Shown here piece after piece: positions 1 to 6,451 of a stretch of DNA of 13,855 bases (within the stretch, counting starts at the first letter, position 1; each line of letters opens with the position of its first letter). The DNA is from Hydrogenophilales bacterium (GTDB lineage: Bacteria > Pseudomonadota > Gammaproteobacteria > Burkholderiales > Thiobacillaceae). Made by a program: the position numbers and the translations under genes. The notes beneath the pieces were generated by a model. That model was not told the DNA's origin and ran no database searches. It was given only the letters and a program-made list of their open reading frames with translations. The DNA lies in NCBI GenBank assembly GCA_011391655.1, contig JAABQE010000077.1, positions 1 to 13,855 of the forward strand, written 5' to 3'.

Positions 1-1670
1 GCCGCAGCACGCCACGGCTCGCGCCCGGCCTTGTCGCCGCCGGGCAGGCGGAATGGCCGCATCGATGCAGCGTGCTTCCAGCTGCCGGGCGCACCCGTGA
101 AAGCTTCGCCACCCCACAGCGTGCCGTCCTCGCCGAGGCCGATGCCGTCCCAGGCGAACACGATCCATTCGTCCACATGCGGAAACTCCCAGGCCAGCGC
201 CGAGGCGTGGGCGCGGTGATGCCAGACTTCAACCAGCGGCAAGCCGCTGTCACGCGCAAAGCGGCGGTAGCCATAGCCGGGGTGGCGGTCGACGATGAGT
301 TTGCTGGCTTGCACCTGGTACAGGCGCTGCAGGTCGGCTGCGACTTGCGCCAGAGTGTCGAGGCTGCGCAGCGTGTCGAGTTCGCCAATGTGCGGCGAGA
401 CGACGGCGCGTGTGCCCCAGGCGAGGCAGAGTGTGTTCTTCATGTGGCTGCCGAGCGCCAGTACGGGCTCGGCAAGCGCCATGGGCAATTCGAGTTCCAG
501 CGGCGCGAGGCCTCGCCCCAGACGCAGCGGCCGGGGGTGGCCGGCGATTGCGCGATACACCGGGTCGTCGGCCGGCCGCACGATCGGGCGGTTGTGGTGC
601 AGGAAGGCGTCGGCGAGATGGGCAAGCCGGGTTTGCGCTTCCGCGTTGTCGGTCAGCACCGGCTCGCCGGAGAGATTGCCGGAGGTCGCCACCAGCGGCC
701 CGCCGAAGTCGGCGAGCAGCAGGTCGTGCAAGGGCGAGTAGGGCAGCAGGCAGCCGATTTCCGTGAGGCCGGGAGCGATAAGTTCAGACAGTTTCGAATC
801 GGCACGCTTGGTCAGCAGCACGATGGGGCGTTCGGGCGAAGCCAGGAATGTTTCCAGTTCCGGCGTGGTGTGCACTAGTGCACGCACGGCATCGAGGTCG
901 CGCAGCATCACGGCTAATGGTTTGGTTGGACGCGGCTTGCGGGCGCGCAGCGCGGCGACGGCTTCATCGTTGGTGGCGTCGCACAGCAGGTGGTAGCCGC
1001 CGACGCCTTTCACCGCGACGATTTTCCCGGCGCGTAATGCAGCGACGGTGGCGGCCAGCGCTGCTTCATCGCCGTCGTGTTTTTCCCCGTCTGAAACGAA
1101 TTGCAAGTGCGGCCCGCACGCCGGACAAGCAATCGGCTCGGCATGAAAACGCCGGTCGAGCGGATTCTCGTATTCGCGCCGGCAATCCGGACACAGCGCA
1201 AAGTTGTGCATCGCCGTATTGGGGCGGTCGTAGGGCAGGGCGGTGATCAACGTGTAGCGCGGGCCGCACTGGGTGCAGTTGATGAAGGGATAGCGATGGC
1301 GGCGGTTGGCCGGGTCGTACAGTTCGGCCAGGCAGTCGGCGCAGACAAAGCCGTCAGGCGGCAGATGGATGTCGGCATGACTTGAAGCTGCGCTGTCGAG
1401 GATGGCAAACGCTGCAGCGTGTTCGGGTTCGCATGCCGCAATGGCAAGCGGACCGGGGGCGGACAGCGGCGGCGCTTCGCTCAGCAGCGCGTTGCTGAAA
1501 CGCTGGAGTTGCGCGGGTCTGCCTTCGGCGTGGATTTCCACCGCACCGTCGACGTTGCGAACCCAGCCCGTGATGCCATGTTGATGAGCGAGTCGATAGA
1601 CGAAGGGCCGAAACCCCACGCCCTGCACCCGGCCGCTGATGGTGATGTATCGAGCTGCGCGTTCAGGCAT
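1..1670 (-). CDS. hypF: Carbamoyltransferase HypF, C-terminus cut by window edge
   Basis: HypF uses carbamoyl phosphate and ATP to make the thiocarboxamide on HypE that becomes the CN ligands of the hydrogenase iron. I read 556 residues from the ATG at 1670; the family is about 750-800 long, so roughly the last 200 lie beyond the left edge. Visible in order: an acylphosphatase domain with the motif GRVQGVGFRPF (Arg21, Asn39 as catalytic pair); two zinc fingers, each C-x2-C-x18-C-x2-C (C110/C113/C132/C135 and C160/C163/C182/C185); a YrdC-like domain with the VATSGNLSGEP signature; and the start of the Kae1-like domain with VWHHRAH (H484, H485, H488) and DGIGLGEDGTLWGGE. The start codon overlaps the hypD stop by 8 bases (ATGCCTGA) and no strong ribosome binding site is seen, so translation is probably coupled to hypD. 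No frameshift is seen in the visible part. Confidence 0.97.
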   Translation of the reverse strand, partial: MPERAARYITISGRVQGVGFRPFVYRLAHQHGITGWVRNVDGAVEIHAEGRPAQLQRFSNALLSEAPPLSAPGPLAIAACEPEHAAAFAILDSAASSHADIHLPPDGFVCADCLAELYDPANRRHRYPFINCTQCGPRYTLITALPYDRPNTAMHNFALCPDCRREYENPLDRRFHAEPIACPACGPHLQFVSDGEKHDGDEAALAATVAALRAGKIVAVKGVGGYHLLCDATNDEAVAALRARKPRPTKPLAVMLRDLDAVRALVHTTPELETFLASPERPIVLLTKRADSKLSELIAPGLTEIGCLLPYSPLHDLLLADFGGPLVATSGNLSGEPVLTDNAEAQTRLAHLADAFLHHNRPIVRPADDPVYRAIAGHPRPLRLGRGLAPLELELPMALAEPVLALGSHMKNTLCLAWGTRAVVSPHIGELDTLRSLDTLAQVAADLQRLYQVQASKLIVDRHPGYGYRRFARDSGLPLVEVWHHRAHASALAWEFPHVDEWIVFAWDGIGLGEDGTLWGGEAFTGAPGSWKHAASMRPFRLPGGDKAGREPWRAA

Positions 1671-2760
1671 CGACGGTTACGCGCACACCGCCCGCCCACC
1701 AGATGCGGCAGGCGCCTTCGTCCGACACCATGCAGGGACCGACTGGGTTACGCGGGGTGCAGGCCTTGCCGTAGATGCGGCACTGGTTGGGATAGATCTT
1801 GCCCAGCACGACCTGCGCGCAATCACAGCCGGGCGGCATTTCGCCTGCGCGGCGGCGGTCGGGGTCCGCATGGTCGGGGAACAGCAGACGCGCATCGTGT
1901 TTGGCGAATGCGGGTTTCAGTGCATAGCCCGAGTTGGGGATGATGCCGATGCCGCGCCAATTGGCGTCGACGATGTCGAGGGTTTCATTGAGCAAACGCC
2001 GCGCAGTGGGGTTGCCGCCGGGATGCACGACTTCGCGGTAACAGTTGTCAAGAAAGCGCTCGCCGCTTTTCAGCTGGCGCAGCACGGAATAGAAGGAGGC
2101 CAGCAGGGACTCCGGCGCGAAGCCGGCGACCGCGGCGGGGATCTGGTGCTTGTCCACCACGAAGGTCCATTCCTCCGGCCCCATCACAGTGGAGACGTGG
2201 CCCGGCGCGACCAGTGCGTCGAAGCCGGGGCTACCGGAATCGAGCAGCATCGCCACCGCGGGCCAGGTCAGCCTTCCGGACAGCAACACTGACAGATTGT
2301 CCGGCAGGCCCTCGGACAGCATCGCCGCGGTCGGCGCGGTGGTGGTCTCGAAACCGGCGGCGAAGAACACCACCGGGCGATCCGGATTCTCCAGTGCGAT
2401 CTTGCGCGCATCGAGCGGGCTGGCGATCGGCCGCACGTCGGCACCGGCAGCCTGCGCCTCGGCCAGTGAGCGCACCTCGCCTTTCTTCACGTTGACGGGC
2501 ACCCGCAGCATGTCGCCGAAGGCGACCAGGATCACCTTGTCCTGCAGCGCCAGTTGCATCGCCTGATAGACATCTTCTTCCGGGCAGATGCACACCGGGC
2601 AGCCGGGGCCGGGCACCAGTTCGACCCACTTCGGCAGCGCACCGCGCAAGCCGGCGTGGGTGATCGAGCGCTCGTGGCCGCCGCACACGTTCATGATCTT
2701 GACGGTGCGGTCGAATTCGAGGGCGTGGATTTTTTCCAGCCAGGCGCGAGCGTTATCCAT
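1663..2760 (-). CDS. hypD: Hydrogenase maturation iron-sulfur protein HypD
   Basis: HypD, with HypC, forms the scaffold on which the Fe(CN)2CO unit is assembled in the cytoplasm. The 365-residue product has the usual length. It shows the redox/iron-site motifs NVCGGHE (Cys26) and GPGCPVC (Cys54, Cys57), and a C-terminal cysteine-rich block (C312, C314, C327, C334, C343, C351) that includes the ligands of the [4Fe-4S] cluster. The start at 2760 gives the typical N-terminus a few residues before the first family motif. It lies about 100 bases after hypB; that gap is filled by a dispersed hairpin repeat. Its stop overlaps the hypF start. All key cysteines are present, so it should be functional. 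Confidence 0.97.
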   Translation of the reverse strand: MDNARAWLEKIHALEFDRTVKIMNVCGGHERSITHAGLRGALPKWVELVPGPGCPVCICPEEDVYQAMQLALQDKVILVAFGDMLRVPVNVKKGEVRSLAEAQAAGADVRPIASPLDARKIALENPDRPVVFFAAGFETTTAPTAAMLSEGLPDNLSVLLSGRLTWPAVAMLLDSGSPGFDALVAPGHVSTVMGPEEWTFVVDKHQIPAAVAGFAPESLLASFYSVLRQLKSGERFLDNCYREVVHPGGNPTARRLLNETLDIVDANWRGIGIIPNSGYALKPAFAKHDARLLFPDHADPDRRRAGEMPPGCDCAQVVLGKIYPNQCRIYGKACTPRNPVGPCMVSDEGACRIWWAGGVRVTVDA

Positions 2761-2770
2761 TACAGCGTGT

Positions 2771-2832
2771 CACCCCGGCGCAGGCCGGGTTCCGGTGGGT
2801 TGATTAAGCTGGATTCCGGCGTTCGCCGGAAT
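2771..2832. repeat. Paired-hairpin dispersed repeat (REP-like) between hypB and hypD
   Basis: Two GC-rich palindromes sit in the gap between hypB and hypD. The first has the stem CCCGGC/GCCGGG (2774-2779 with 2784-2789). The second is ATTCCGGCG, two bases, then CGCCGGAAT (2813-2832). Between them is a short spacer containing GGTTGATTAAGCTGG. This layout, with translations such as SPRRRPGSG and LDSGVRRNG on the plus strand, is the look of the extragenic palindromic repeats scattered through many proteobacterial genomes. It could stabilise or attenuate the hyp transcript. No T-run follows on the minus strand, so it is not a standard terminator. Confidence 0.75.
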
Positions 2833-2859
2833 GGAAAAACGGGTGCGTTCAGCATTTTC

Positions 2860-3666
2860 TTAGGCGGTGACGCTGTGATATTTCATGCCGTCGCTCTGAA
2901 TCGCCGGTCGGCGCGATTGACCGAGCGCCACCCGCGCGCGCTGGGCGGCCAACTGCTCGCGCAACCAAGCGTACCAGGCCTCCATGTCCAGTTCCTTGCG
3001 CGCCGAGAGCCGCATCACGGGTGCCGGGTTAGCCAGATTGCGCAGGTGCGCCTCGGCCTTGTCCGGATCGAAGTCATCGAGCACCGCCAAGAGGTCGGTC
3101 TTGGTCAGCAGCATGGCGTCGGCGGCGCGGAACATCACCGGATATTTGGCCGGCTTGTCGTCGCCTTCGGTGACCGAGAGCAGGGTGACGTTGAGGTGCT
3201 GGCCGAGGTCAAAGCTGGCGGGGCAGACCAGGTTGCCGACGTTCTCGATGAACAGGATGTCGACGCCGTCGAGGTTCATGTGATGCAGCGCGTCGTGCAC
3301 CAGATGCGCGTCGAGGTGGCAGGCGGTGCCGGTGACGATCTGGTGCGCCTGCACGCCCTTGGCGCGGATGCGCTCGGCGTCGTTTTCAGTTTCGAGGTCG
3401 CCCTCGATTACGGCGCAGGTGAATTCATTTTTCAGCGCGACGAGCGTGGCTTCGAGTAGCGCGGTCTTGCCGGAGCCAGGCGACGACATCAGGTTGATCG
3501 CGAGGATGCCGCGGTGGTCGAAGTGCTCGCGGTTGTGCGCGGCCTGGTCGTCGTTCTTCGCCAGCAGGCCTTTCAGTACGGAGACGGCGGTCGCGCCCTT
3601 GGCGACGGGCTTGAACGCGAGGTGCTTGTTGCCGGGGGTGAGGTTGCAGCCGCAGGTATCACACAT
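2860..3666 (-). CDS. hypB: Hydrogenase nickel incorporation GTPase HypB
   Basis: HypB is the GTPase that, with HypA, delivers nickel to the hydrogenase large-subunit precursor. The 268-residue product begins MCDTCGC, the N-terminal high-affinity metal motif of Escherichia coli-type HypB (Cys2, Cys5, Cys7). The P-loop SSPGSGKT is at residues 61-68, followed by IEGDLETENDAERI, the G-domain metal site GTACHLDAH, the ENVGNLVCP motif and the TKTDLL nucleotide-specificity motif. There is no poly-histidine tract, so it is not a nickel-storage type. About 30 residues follow the usual end of the family (after AWYAWLREQL); this tail is unexplained. No ribosome binding site is seen before the ATG, because a 7-bp tandem repeat fills that region; translation may be coupled to hypA, 16 bases upstream. 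Confidence 0.96.
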   Translation of the reverse strand: MCDTCGCNLTPGNKHLAFKPVAKGATAVSVLKGLLAKNDDQAAHNREHFDHRGILAINLMSSPGSGKTALLEATLVALKNEFTCAVIEGDLETENDAERIRAKGVQAHQIVTGTACHLDAHLVHDALHHMNLDGVDILFIENVGNLVCPASFDLGQHLNVTLLSVTEGDDKPAKYPVMFRAADAMLLTKTDLLAVLDDFDPDKAEAHLRNLANPAPVMRLSARKELDMEAWYAWLREQLAAQRARVALGQSRRPAIQSDGMKYHSVTA

Positions 3667-3676
3667 TTTTAGGGGC

Positions 3677-3704
3677 CAGGGATCAGGATTCAGAGGTCAG
3701 GGAA
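3677..3704. repeat. Degenerate 7-bp tandem repeat at the hypA-hypB junction
   Basis: On the plus strand four heptamers follow each other: CAGGGAT, CAGGATT, CAGAGGT, CAGGGAA. They cover the last codons and stop of hypA and most of the gap to hypB. They encode the serine/threonine-rich end of HypA and occupy the place where a hypB ribosome binding site would normally lie. Similar CAGGG-type heptad runs occur near gene ends in some proteobacteria; the link is by resemblance only. Confidence 0.6.
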
Positions 3705-4051
3705 GGGGTGGTTTCGAGTTCGACGCTTTCGAGCAGCAGTTCGTCGCCGGAAATAATCTGGGTGTGCCAGTCGCCGCAGGCGCCGCAGATCAGGCGATTC
3801 ATCGCGGCTTCGGTCTCGGCGCCGCAGGTCTGGCAGCGTACCTGGATCGGTGCGTGGCTGAATTCGAGTGCGGCGTGTTCCATGCGGCTGCCGGCGGCGG
3901 CCAGCGGAAAGGCTGTGGCCAGCAGTTCGGGCACCACGCCGGCGAGCGGGCCGATGCGCACGCGAATCAGGCTGGCTTGCGTCGCTCCGTGCTGATCGAT
4001 CACGGCATCCACCTGCTCGACAAGCGCCTGGGCGACTGCCAGTTCATGCAC
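3683..4051 (-). CDS. hypA: Hydrogenase nickel chaperone HypA
   Basis: HypA binds nickel and works with HypB to insert it into the large subunit. Reading from a GTG codon at 4051 gives MHELAVAQAL, the invariant HypA N-terminus in which His2 is a nickel ligand; an ATG-initiated longer version would bury this His, so GTG is the true start. A strong GGAGG lies 6 bases upstream. The product is 122 residues, close to the family's 113-120. The structural zinc site is C73-x2-C76-x12-C89-x2-C92. The C-terminal residues after LLLESVELE (TTPSLTSES) come from a 7-bp tandem repeat and look like a non-conserved extension. The start overlaps the hypC stop by 8 bases (GTGCATGA), indicating translational coupling. 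Confidence 0.96.
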   Translation of the reverse strand: MHELAVAQALVEQVDAVIDQHGATQASLIRVRIGPLAGVVPELLATAFPLAAAGSRMEHAALEFSHAPIQVRCQTCGAETEAAMNRLICGACGDWHTQIISGDELLLESVELETTPSLTSES

Positions 4052-4274
4052 CGCTTTCCTCCAGGATCTGATCGAGCAGTTCCCAAGTGGTGCGGGCATC
4101 GGATTCGGCTATCTTCTGGATGGCGTAGCCGACGTGCACCATGACGTAGTCACCGACTGCGGGCGGCTCGTCCTGCATCATGAACAGGCTGACGTCGCGC
4201 CACACGCCCTTGGCCTGGCAGCGGGCGGTAAAGCCTTCGATTGATTCGATTTGCATCGGGATGGCAAGGCACAT
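4044..4274 (-). CDS. hypC: Hydrogenase assembly chaperone HypC
   Basis: HypC is the small chaperone that carries the iron group with HypD and then binds the large-subunit precursor. The 76-residue product starts MCLAIPMQIESIEG, where Cys2, exposed after removal of Met1, is the essential ligand. A start further upstream (TTG at 4283) would hide this Cys, so the ATG at 4274 is chosen. Later segments VGDYVMVHVGYAIQKI and the acidic end are typical of the HypC/HupF family. It is the first gene of the hypCABDF operon, read leftward from the divergent promoter region. No clear ribosome binding site is seen. HupF is the paralogous alternative, but the adjacent hypA favours HypC. Confidence 0.95.
   Translation of the reverse strand: MCLAIPMQIESIEGFTARCQAKGVWRDVSLFMMQDEPPAVGDYVMVHVGYAIQKIAESDARTTWELLDQILEESGA
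4058..4062 (-). promoter_or_regulatory. Ribosome binding site of hypA that decides its GTG start
   Basis: On the minus strand GGAGG is followed six bases later by the GTG of hypA. It lies inside the end of hypC. It supports the GTG over any upstream start. Confidence 0.75.
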
Positions 4275-4303
4275 ATTCAGCAATCAGAAACTACACACGG
4301 CTC

Positions 4304-4309
4304 AGTATA
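4304..4309 (-). promoter_or_regulatory. Possible -10 box for the hyp operon
   Basis: TATACT on the minus strand matches the sigma-70 -10 hexamer at five of six positions and lies about 30 bases before the hypC start. The hexamer 17 bases upstream (GGGCGC) is a poor -35, so the promoter would need an activator or another sigma factor. Confidence 0.3.
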
Positions 4310-4362
4310 TGTGATTTGCCGACCCTGCGCCCGGCCAGAAATATTACAAAAACATTATGGAT

Positions 4363-4375
4363 AATCAGAAGCTTG
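4363..4375 (+). promoter_or_regulatory. IHF-like binding site
   Basis: AATCAGAAGCTTG fits the consensus WATCARNNNNTTR at every defined position and lies in the AT-rich centre of the divergent region. IHF is known to bend DNA at several proteobacterial hydrogenase promoters. The consensus is short enough to arise by chance. Confidence 0.3.
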
Positions 4376-4424
4376 AGCGAATTACTTGGTTGTTATCCGA
4401 GAACCGTACTGGTAGATTGAAACC

Positions 4425-4898
4425 ATGAAAACGCTCGTGCTCGGCATCGGCAATACCCTGCTCACCGACGAAGGCATCGGCATTCATGTGCTGCAGGCGC
4501 TGGAACCCGAGCTGGCGAATTGGCCAGACGTGACCTTGCTTGATGGCGGCACGCTGTCGTTCACTCTGGCGGGGCCGATCGAGGACGCCGATGCGCTGAT
4601 CGTGGTCGATGCCGCCAATATAAAAGCAAAACCGGGTGAATGGACGTTGCTGAAAGGCGAGGAAATGGATGCATTTCTGATGAGCAATCGCAAATCCACC
4701 GTGCACGAAGTAGGGCTGACGGATTTGCGCGTCATCGCGATTCTGGCCGGTCACTGGCCTGAAAAACGGGCGATGCTCGCGATCCAGCCTGACGTCGTCG
4801 ATTGGGGCGAGCAGCCCACGCCCGCCGTAGCCGCCGCCATTCCGCCCGCCTGTGCAGCGATTCATGACCTGATCAGGGAATGGCACCATGTCGCTTGA
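4425..4898 (+). CDS. hynD: Hydrogenase maturation protease (HyaD/HupD/HynD family)
   Basis: This endopeptidase removes the C-terminal peptide of the large subunit after nickel insertion, allowing the active site to close. The 157-residue product has the family length. It opens with LVLGIGNTLLTDEGIGIHV, and the three nickel-sensing ligands known from E. coli HybD fall at Glu16, Asp62 (in LIVVDAANI) and His94 (in STVHEVGL). It is the first gene of the rightward operon and overlaps the next gene by 11 bases. The symbol hynD follows the protease of the Isp-type hydrogenase of Thiocapsa; the family assignment is secure, the pairing with HynL is inferred from position. A ribosome binding site is weak. 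Confidence 0.93.
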   Translation: MKTLVLGIGNTLLTDEGIGIHVLQALEPELANWPDVTLLDGGTLSFTLAGPIEDADALIVVDAANIKAKPGEWTLLKGEEMDAFLMSNRKSTVHEVGLTDLRVIAILAGHWPEKRAMLAIQPDVVDWGEQPTPAVAAAIPPACAAIHDLIREWHHVA

Positions 4899-5304
4899 CG
4901 CCATCCCCATCCACGTTATCCACGCGCCCTCAAGCGAACCCGGCCTGACCGGCAATGCGCCGCCCCTGCTGCGCGAAGTGCTGGAACAGGTGCGGCGACT
5001 GCTGGCCACCGGCGAACCTTCCGCTATCGACTTGTCAGCGTTGCCGCTGACCCCCGCTGATCTGGCGTGGTTACAAGAGCAGCTCGGTGCGGGCGAAATC
5101 AGCATCACCCTGCAGGCCAATGGTGAATCCACGCTCAACGAGACGGCCTGCTCCGGCGTCTGGTGGGTCACGCATCACAACGAACAGGGCGCAGTCACTT
5201 CGCAATTCATCGAGGTCGCGTTTGTGCCCGAATTGGTGAAAGCCCATCCTCAAGATGTTCAAATAGGACAGGAATATCTTGAATCCAGGTTATCTGACCA
5301 CTAG
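4888..5304 (+). CDS. hupH: Short HupH/HyaF-like hydrogenase expression protein
   Basis: The 138-residue product resembles the C-terminal domain of HupH/HyaF, proteins needed for maturation of hydrogenase small subunits, possibly at the iron-sulfur cluster or Tat-export step; the exact role is unsettled. Family features are the segment LPLTPADLAWLQEQLGAGEI (about residues 50-69), then TACSGVWWVTHHN and the strand FIEVAFVPELV. HyaF of E. coli is about twice as long, with two related halves; here there is one domain only and no sign of truncation, since the start has AGGGA upstream and overlaps the protease gene. It lies just before the hynS promoter region. The name is a family-level call. Confidence 0.72.
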   Translation: MSLDAIPIHVIHAPSSEPGLTGNAPPLLREVLEQVRRLLATGEPSAIDLSALPLTPADLAWLQEQLGAGEISITLQANGESTLNETACSGVWWVTHHNEQGAVTSQFIEVAFVPELVKAHPQDVQIGQEYLESRLSDH

Positions 5305-5321
5305 AGTGAAGTTAGAGTGAA
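5302..5321 (+). repeat. Perfect 9-bp direct repeat upstream of hynS
   Basis: TAGAGTGAA occurs at 5302-5310 and again at 5313-5321, an 11-base period that places both copies on about the same face of the helix. The first copy includes the TAG stop of the preceding gene. It ends 8 bases before a sigma-54-like element. It may be an operator for a regulator of hynS. Confidence 0.5.
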
Positions 5322-5328
5322 AGAAGAC

Positions 5329-5344
5329 TGGCATTAATGTTGTA
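5329..5344 (+). promoter_or_regulatory. Imperfect sigma-54-like -24/-12 element before hynS
   Basis: TGGCATTAATGTTGTA has GG and GT separated by the correct 10 bases of a sigma-54 promoter, with TGGCA at -24 and TTG at -12. The nearly invariant -12 C is replaced by T, so it is only a weak match. It would start transcription about 17 bases before the hynS ATG. Confidence 0.3.
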
Positions 5345-5371
5345 GCGTTTTAAATCGGGGAGACGAGCATC

Positions 5372-6451
5372 ATGCAGGGTCCATTGATCGATACACTTGT
5401 GCGGCAAGGGGTAAGCCGTCGCACTTTTCTCAAATACTGCGCCACACTGGCCTCGATGATGGCCTTGCCGCCCTCGGCCGGGCGTGCAATGGCAGCTGCG
5501 ATGGCTGCGACCCGCAGACCCTCGGTGATCTGGCTGCCGTTCCAGGAATGTACCGGCTGTACCGAATCAATCACCCGCTCGCACTCTCCGACGCTGGAAG
5601 GCATGATCTTCGACCTGATCTCGCTCGACTATCAGGAGACCCTGATGGCCGCCGCCGGGCACCAGGCCGAAGAGGCACGACATGCCGCGATGAAGGAGAA
5701 CCACGGCAAGTATCTGCTGATTGTCGACGGTTCGATTCCGCTTGGGCTCGACGGCGCCTATTCCTGCATCGGCGGGCGTTCCAATGTGGACATCCTGAAA
5801 GAAGCCGCCGAGGGTGCAGCCGCCATCATCGCCATGGGTTCCTGTGCCTCTTACGGCGGCATTCCGAAAGCCAACCCGAATCCAACCGGCGCGGTGTCGG
5901 TGTCCGACATCATCAAGAACAAACCCATCGTCAACATTCCCGGCTGCCCGCCTATCCCGGTGGTGATGACCGGTGTGCTGGCGCATTACCTCACCTTCGG
6001 CACCTTGCCGGAACTCGACGATAAAGGCCGGCCAAAAGCCTTCTTCGGCGAAACCATTCACGATCGCTGCTACCGCCGGCCGTTCTACGACCAGGGCAAA
6101 TTCGCCAAGACCTTCGATGACGAGGGTGCGCGCCAGGGCTGGTGCCTGTTCGAGCTCGGCTGCAAGGGGCCGGTCACTTACAACGCCTGCGCCACGGTGA
6201 AGTGGAACGGCGGCACCTCCTGGCCAGTGGAATCCGGCCATGGTTGCCTCGGTTGTTCCGAACCCGATTTCTGGGATGCGGGTGGCTTCTACAAGGCGCT
6301 GTCGATGCCGGCTGACCCGCTCAAGATCGCAGCCGCCGCTGCAGTGGCAGGCGCGGCCGTGGGCGTGGGGCTGAGTTTCGCCAACCGCGCCAAGAAGGGC
6401 GCTGCCAAATCCGCGCACGAGACCACCACCCTGGCCGACTTGGAGAAATGA
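5372..6451 (+). CDS. hynS: Isp-type [NiFe]-hydrogenase small subunit
   Basis: HynS carries electrons from the active site through three iron-sulfur clusters. The 359-residue precursor has a Tat signal with SRRTFLK (residues 15-21), so it and its partner HynL are exported folded to the periplasm. Proximal [4Fe-4S] ligands are C60, C63, C158 and C192 (ECTGCTES, GSCASYGG, PGCPP). Distal cluster ligands are H230, C233, C258 and C264. The medial [3Fe-4S] ligands are C273, C292 and C295. The extra cysteines of O2-tolerant enzymes are absent: the positions are Gly62 and Gly163. An Ala/Val-rich membrane anchor spans about 317-337, followed by a basic tail. A GGGGAGA ribosome binding site precedes the ATG. 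The stop overlaps the isp1 start. Confidence 0.96.
   Translation: MQGPLIDTLVRQGVSRRTFLKYCATLASMMALPPSAGRAMAAAMAATRRPSVIWLPFQECTGCTESITRSHSPTLEGMIFDLISLDYQETLMAAAGHQAEEARHAAMKENHGKYLLIVDGSIPLGLDGAYSCIGGRSNVDILKEAAEGAAAIIAMGSCASYGGIPKANPNPTGAVSVSDIIKNKPIVNIPGCPPIPVVMTGVLAHYLTFGTLPELDDKGRPKAFFGETIHDRCYRRPFYDQGKFAKTFDDEGARQGWCLFELGCKGPVTYNACATVKWNGGTSWPVESGHGCLGCSEPDFWDAGGFYKALSMPADPLKIAAAAAVAGAAVGVGLSFANRAKKGAAKSAHETTTLADLEK

Larger units (their letters stand above)
4275..4424. promoter_or_regulatory. Divergent intergenic region between hypC and the hydrogenase operon
   Basis: This 150-base gap separates the leftward hyp operon from the rightward protease-hydrogenase operon and must hold at least the hyp promoter. 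It is clearly richer in A and T than its surroundings, especially 4338-4400. Seen in it: a possible -10 box for hypC, an IHF-like site, a possible rightward -10 (GATAAT, 4360-4365) without a good -35, and the inverted repeat GGATAA (4359-4364) / TTATCC (4393-4398). I see no convincing sigma-54 element or FNR box here. Confidence 0.6.

Noticed and set aside
72..878. A 268-codon plus-strand frame at the left edge
   Set aside because: It is antisense to HypF, whose zinc fingers, YrdC and HHxAH motifs are unbroken on the minus strand.
2554..3459. A 301-codon plus-strand frame across hypD, the repeat and hypB
   Set aside because: It crosses the dispersed repeat and is antisense to two certain hyp genes; the translation is the usual artefact of such repeats.
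4052..4099. An upstream start for hypA
   Set aside because: It would bury the invariant MHE nickel-binding N-terminus and overlap hypC far more.
4365..5171. A 268-codon minus-strand frame opposite the protease and HupH-like genes
   Set aside because: The plus strand encodes the protease with all three metal ligands; the antisense product has no recognisable motif.
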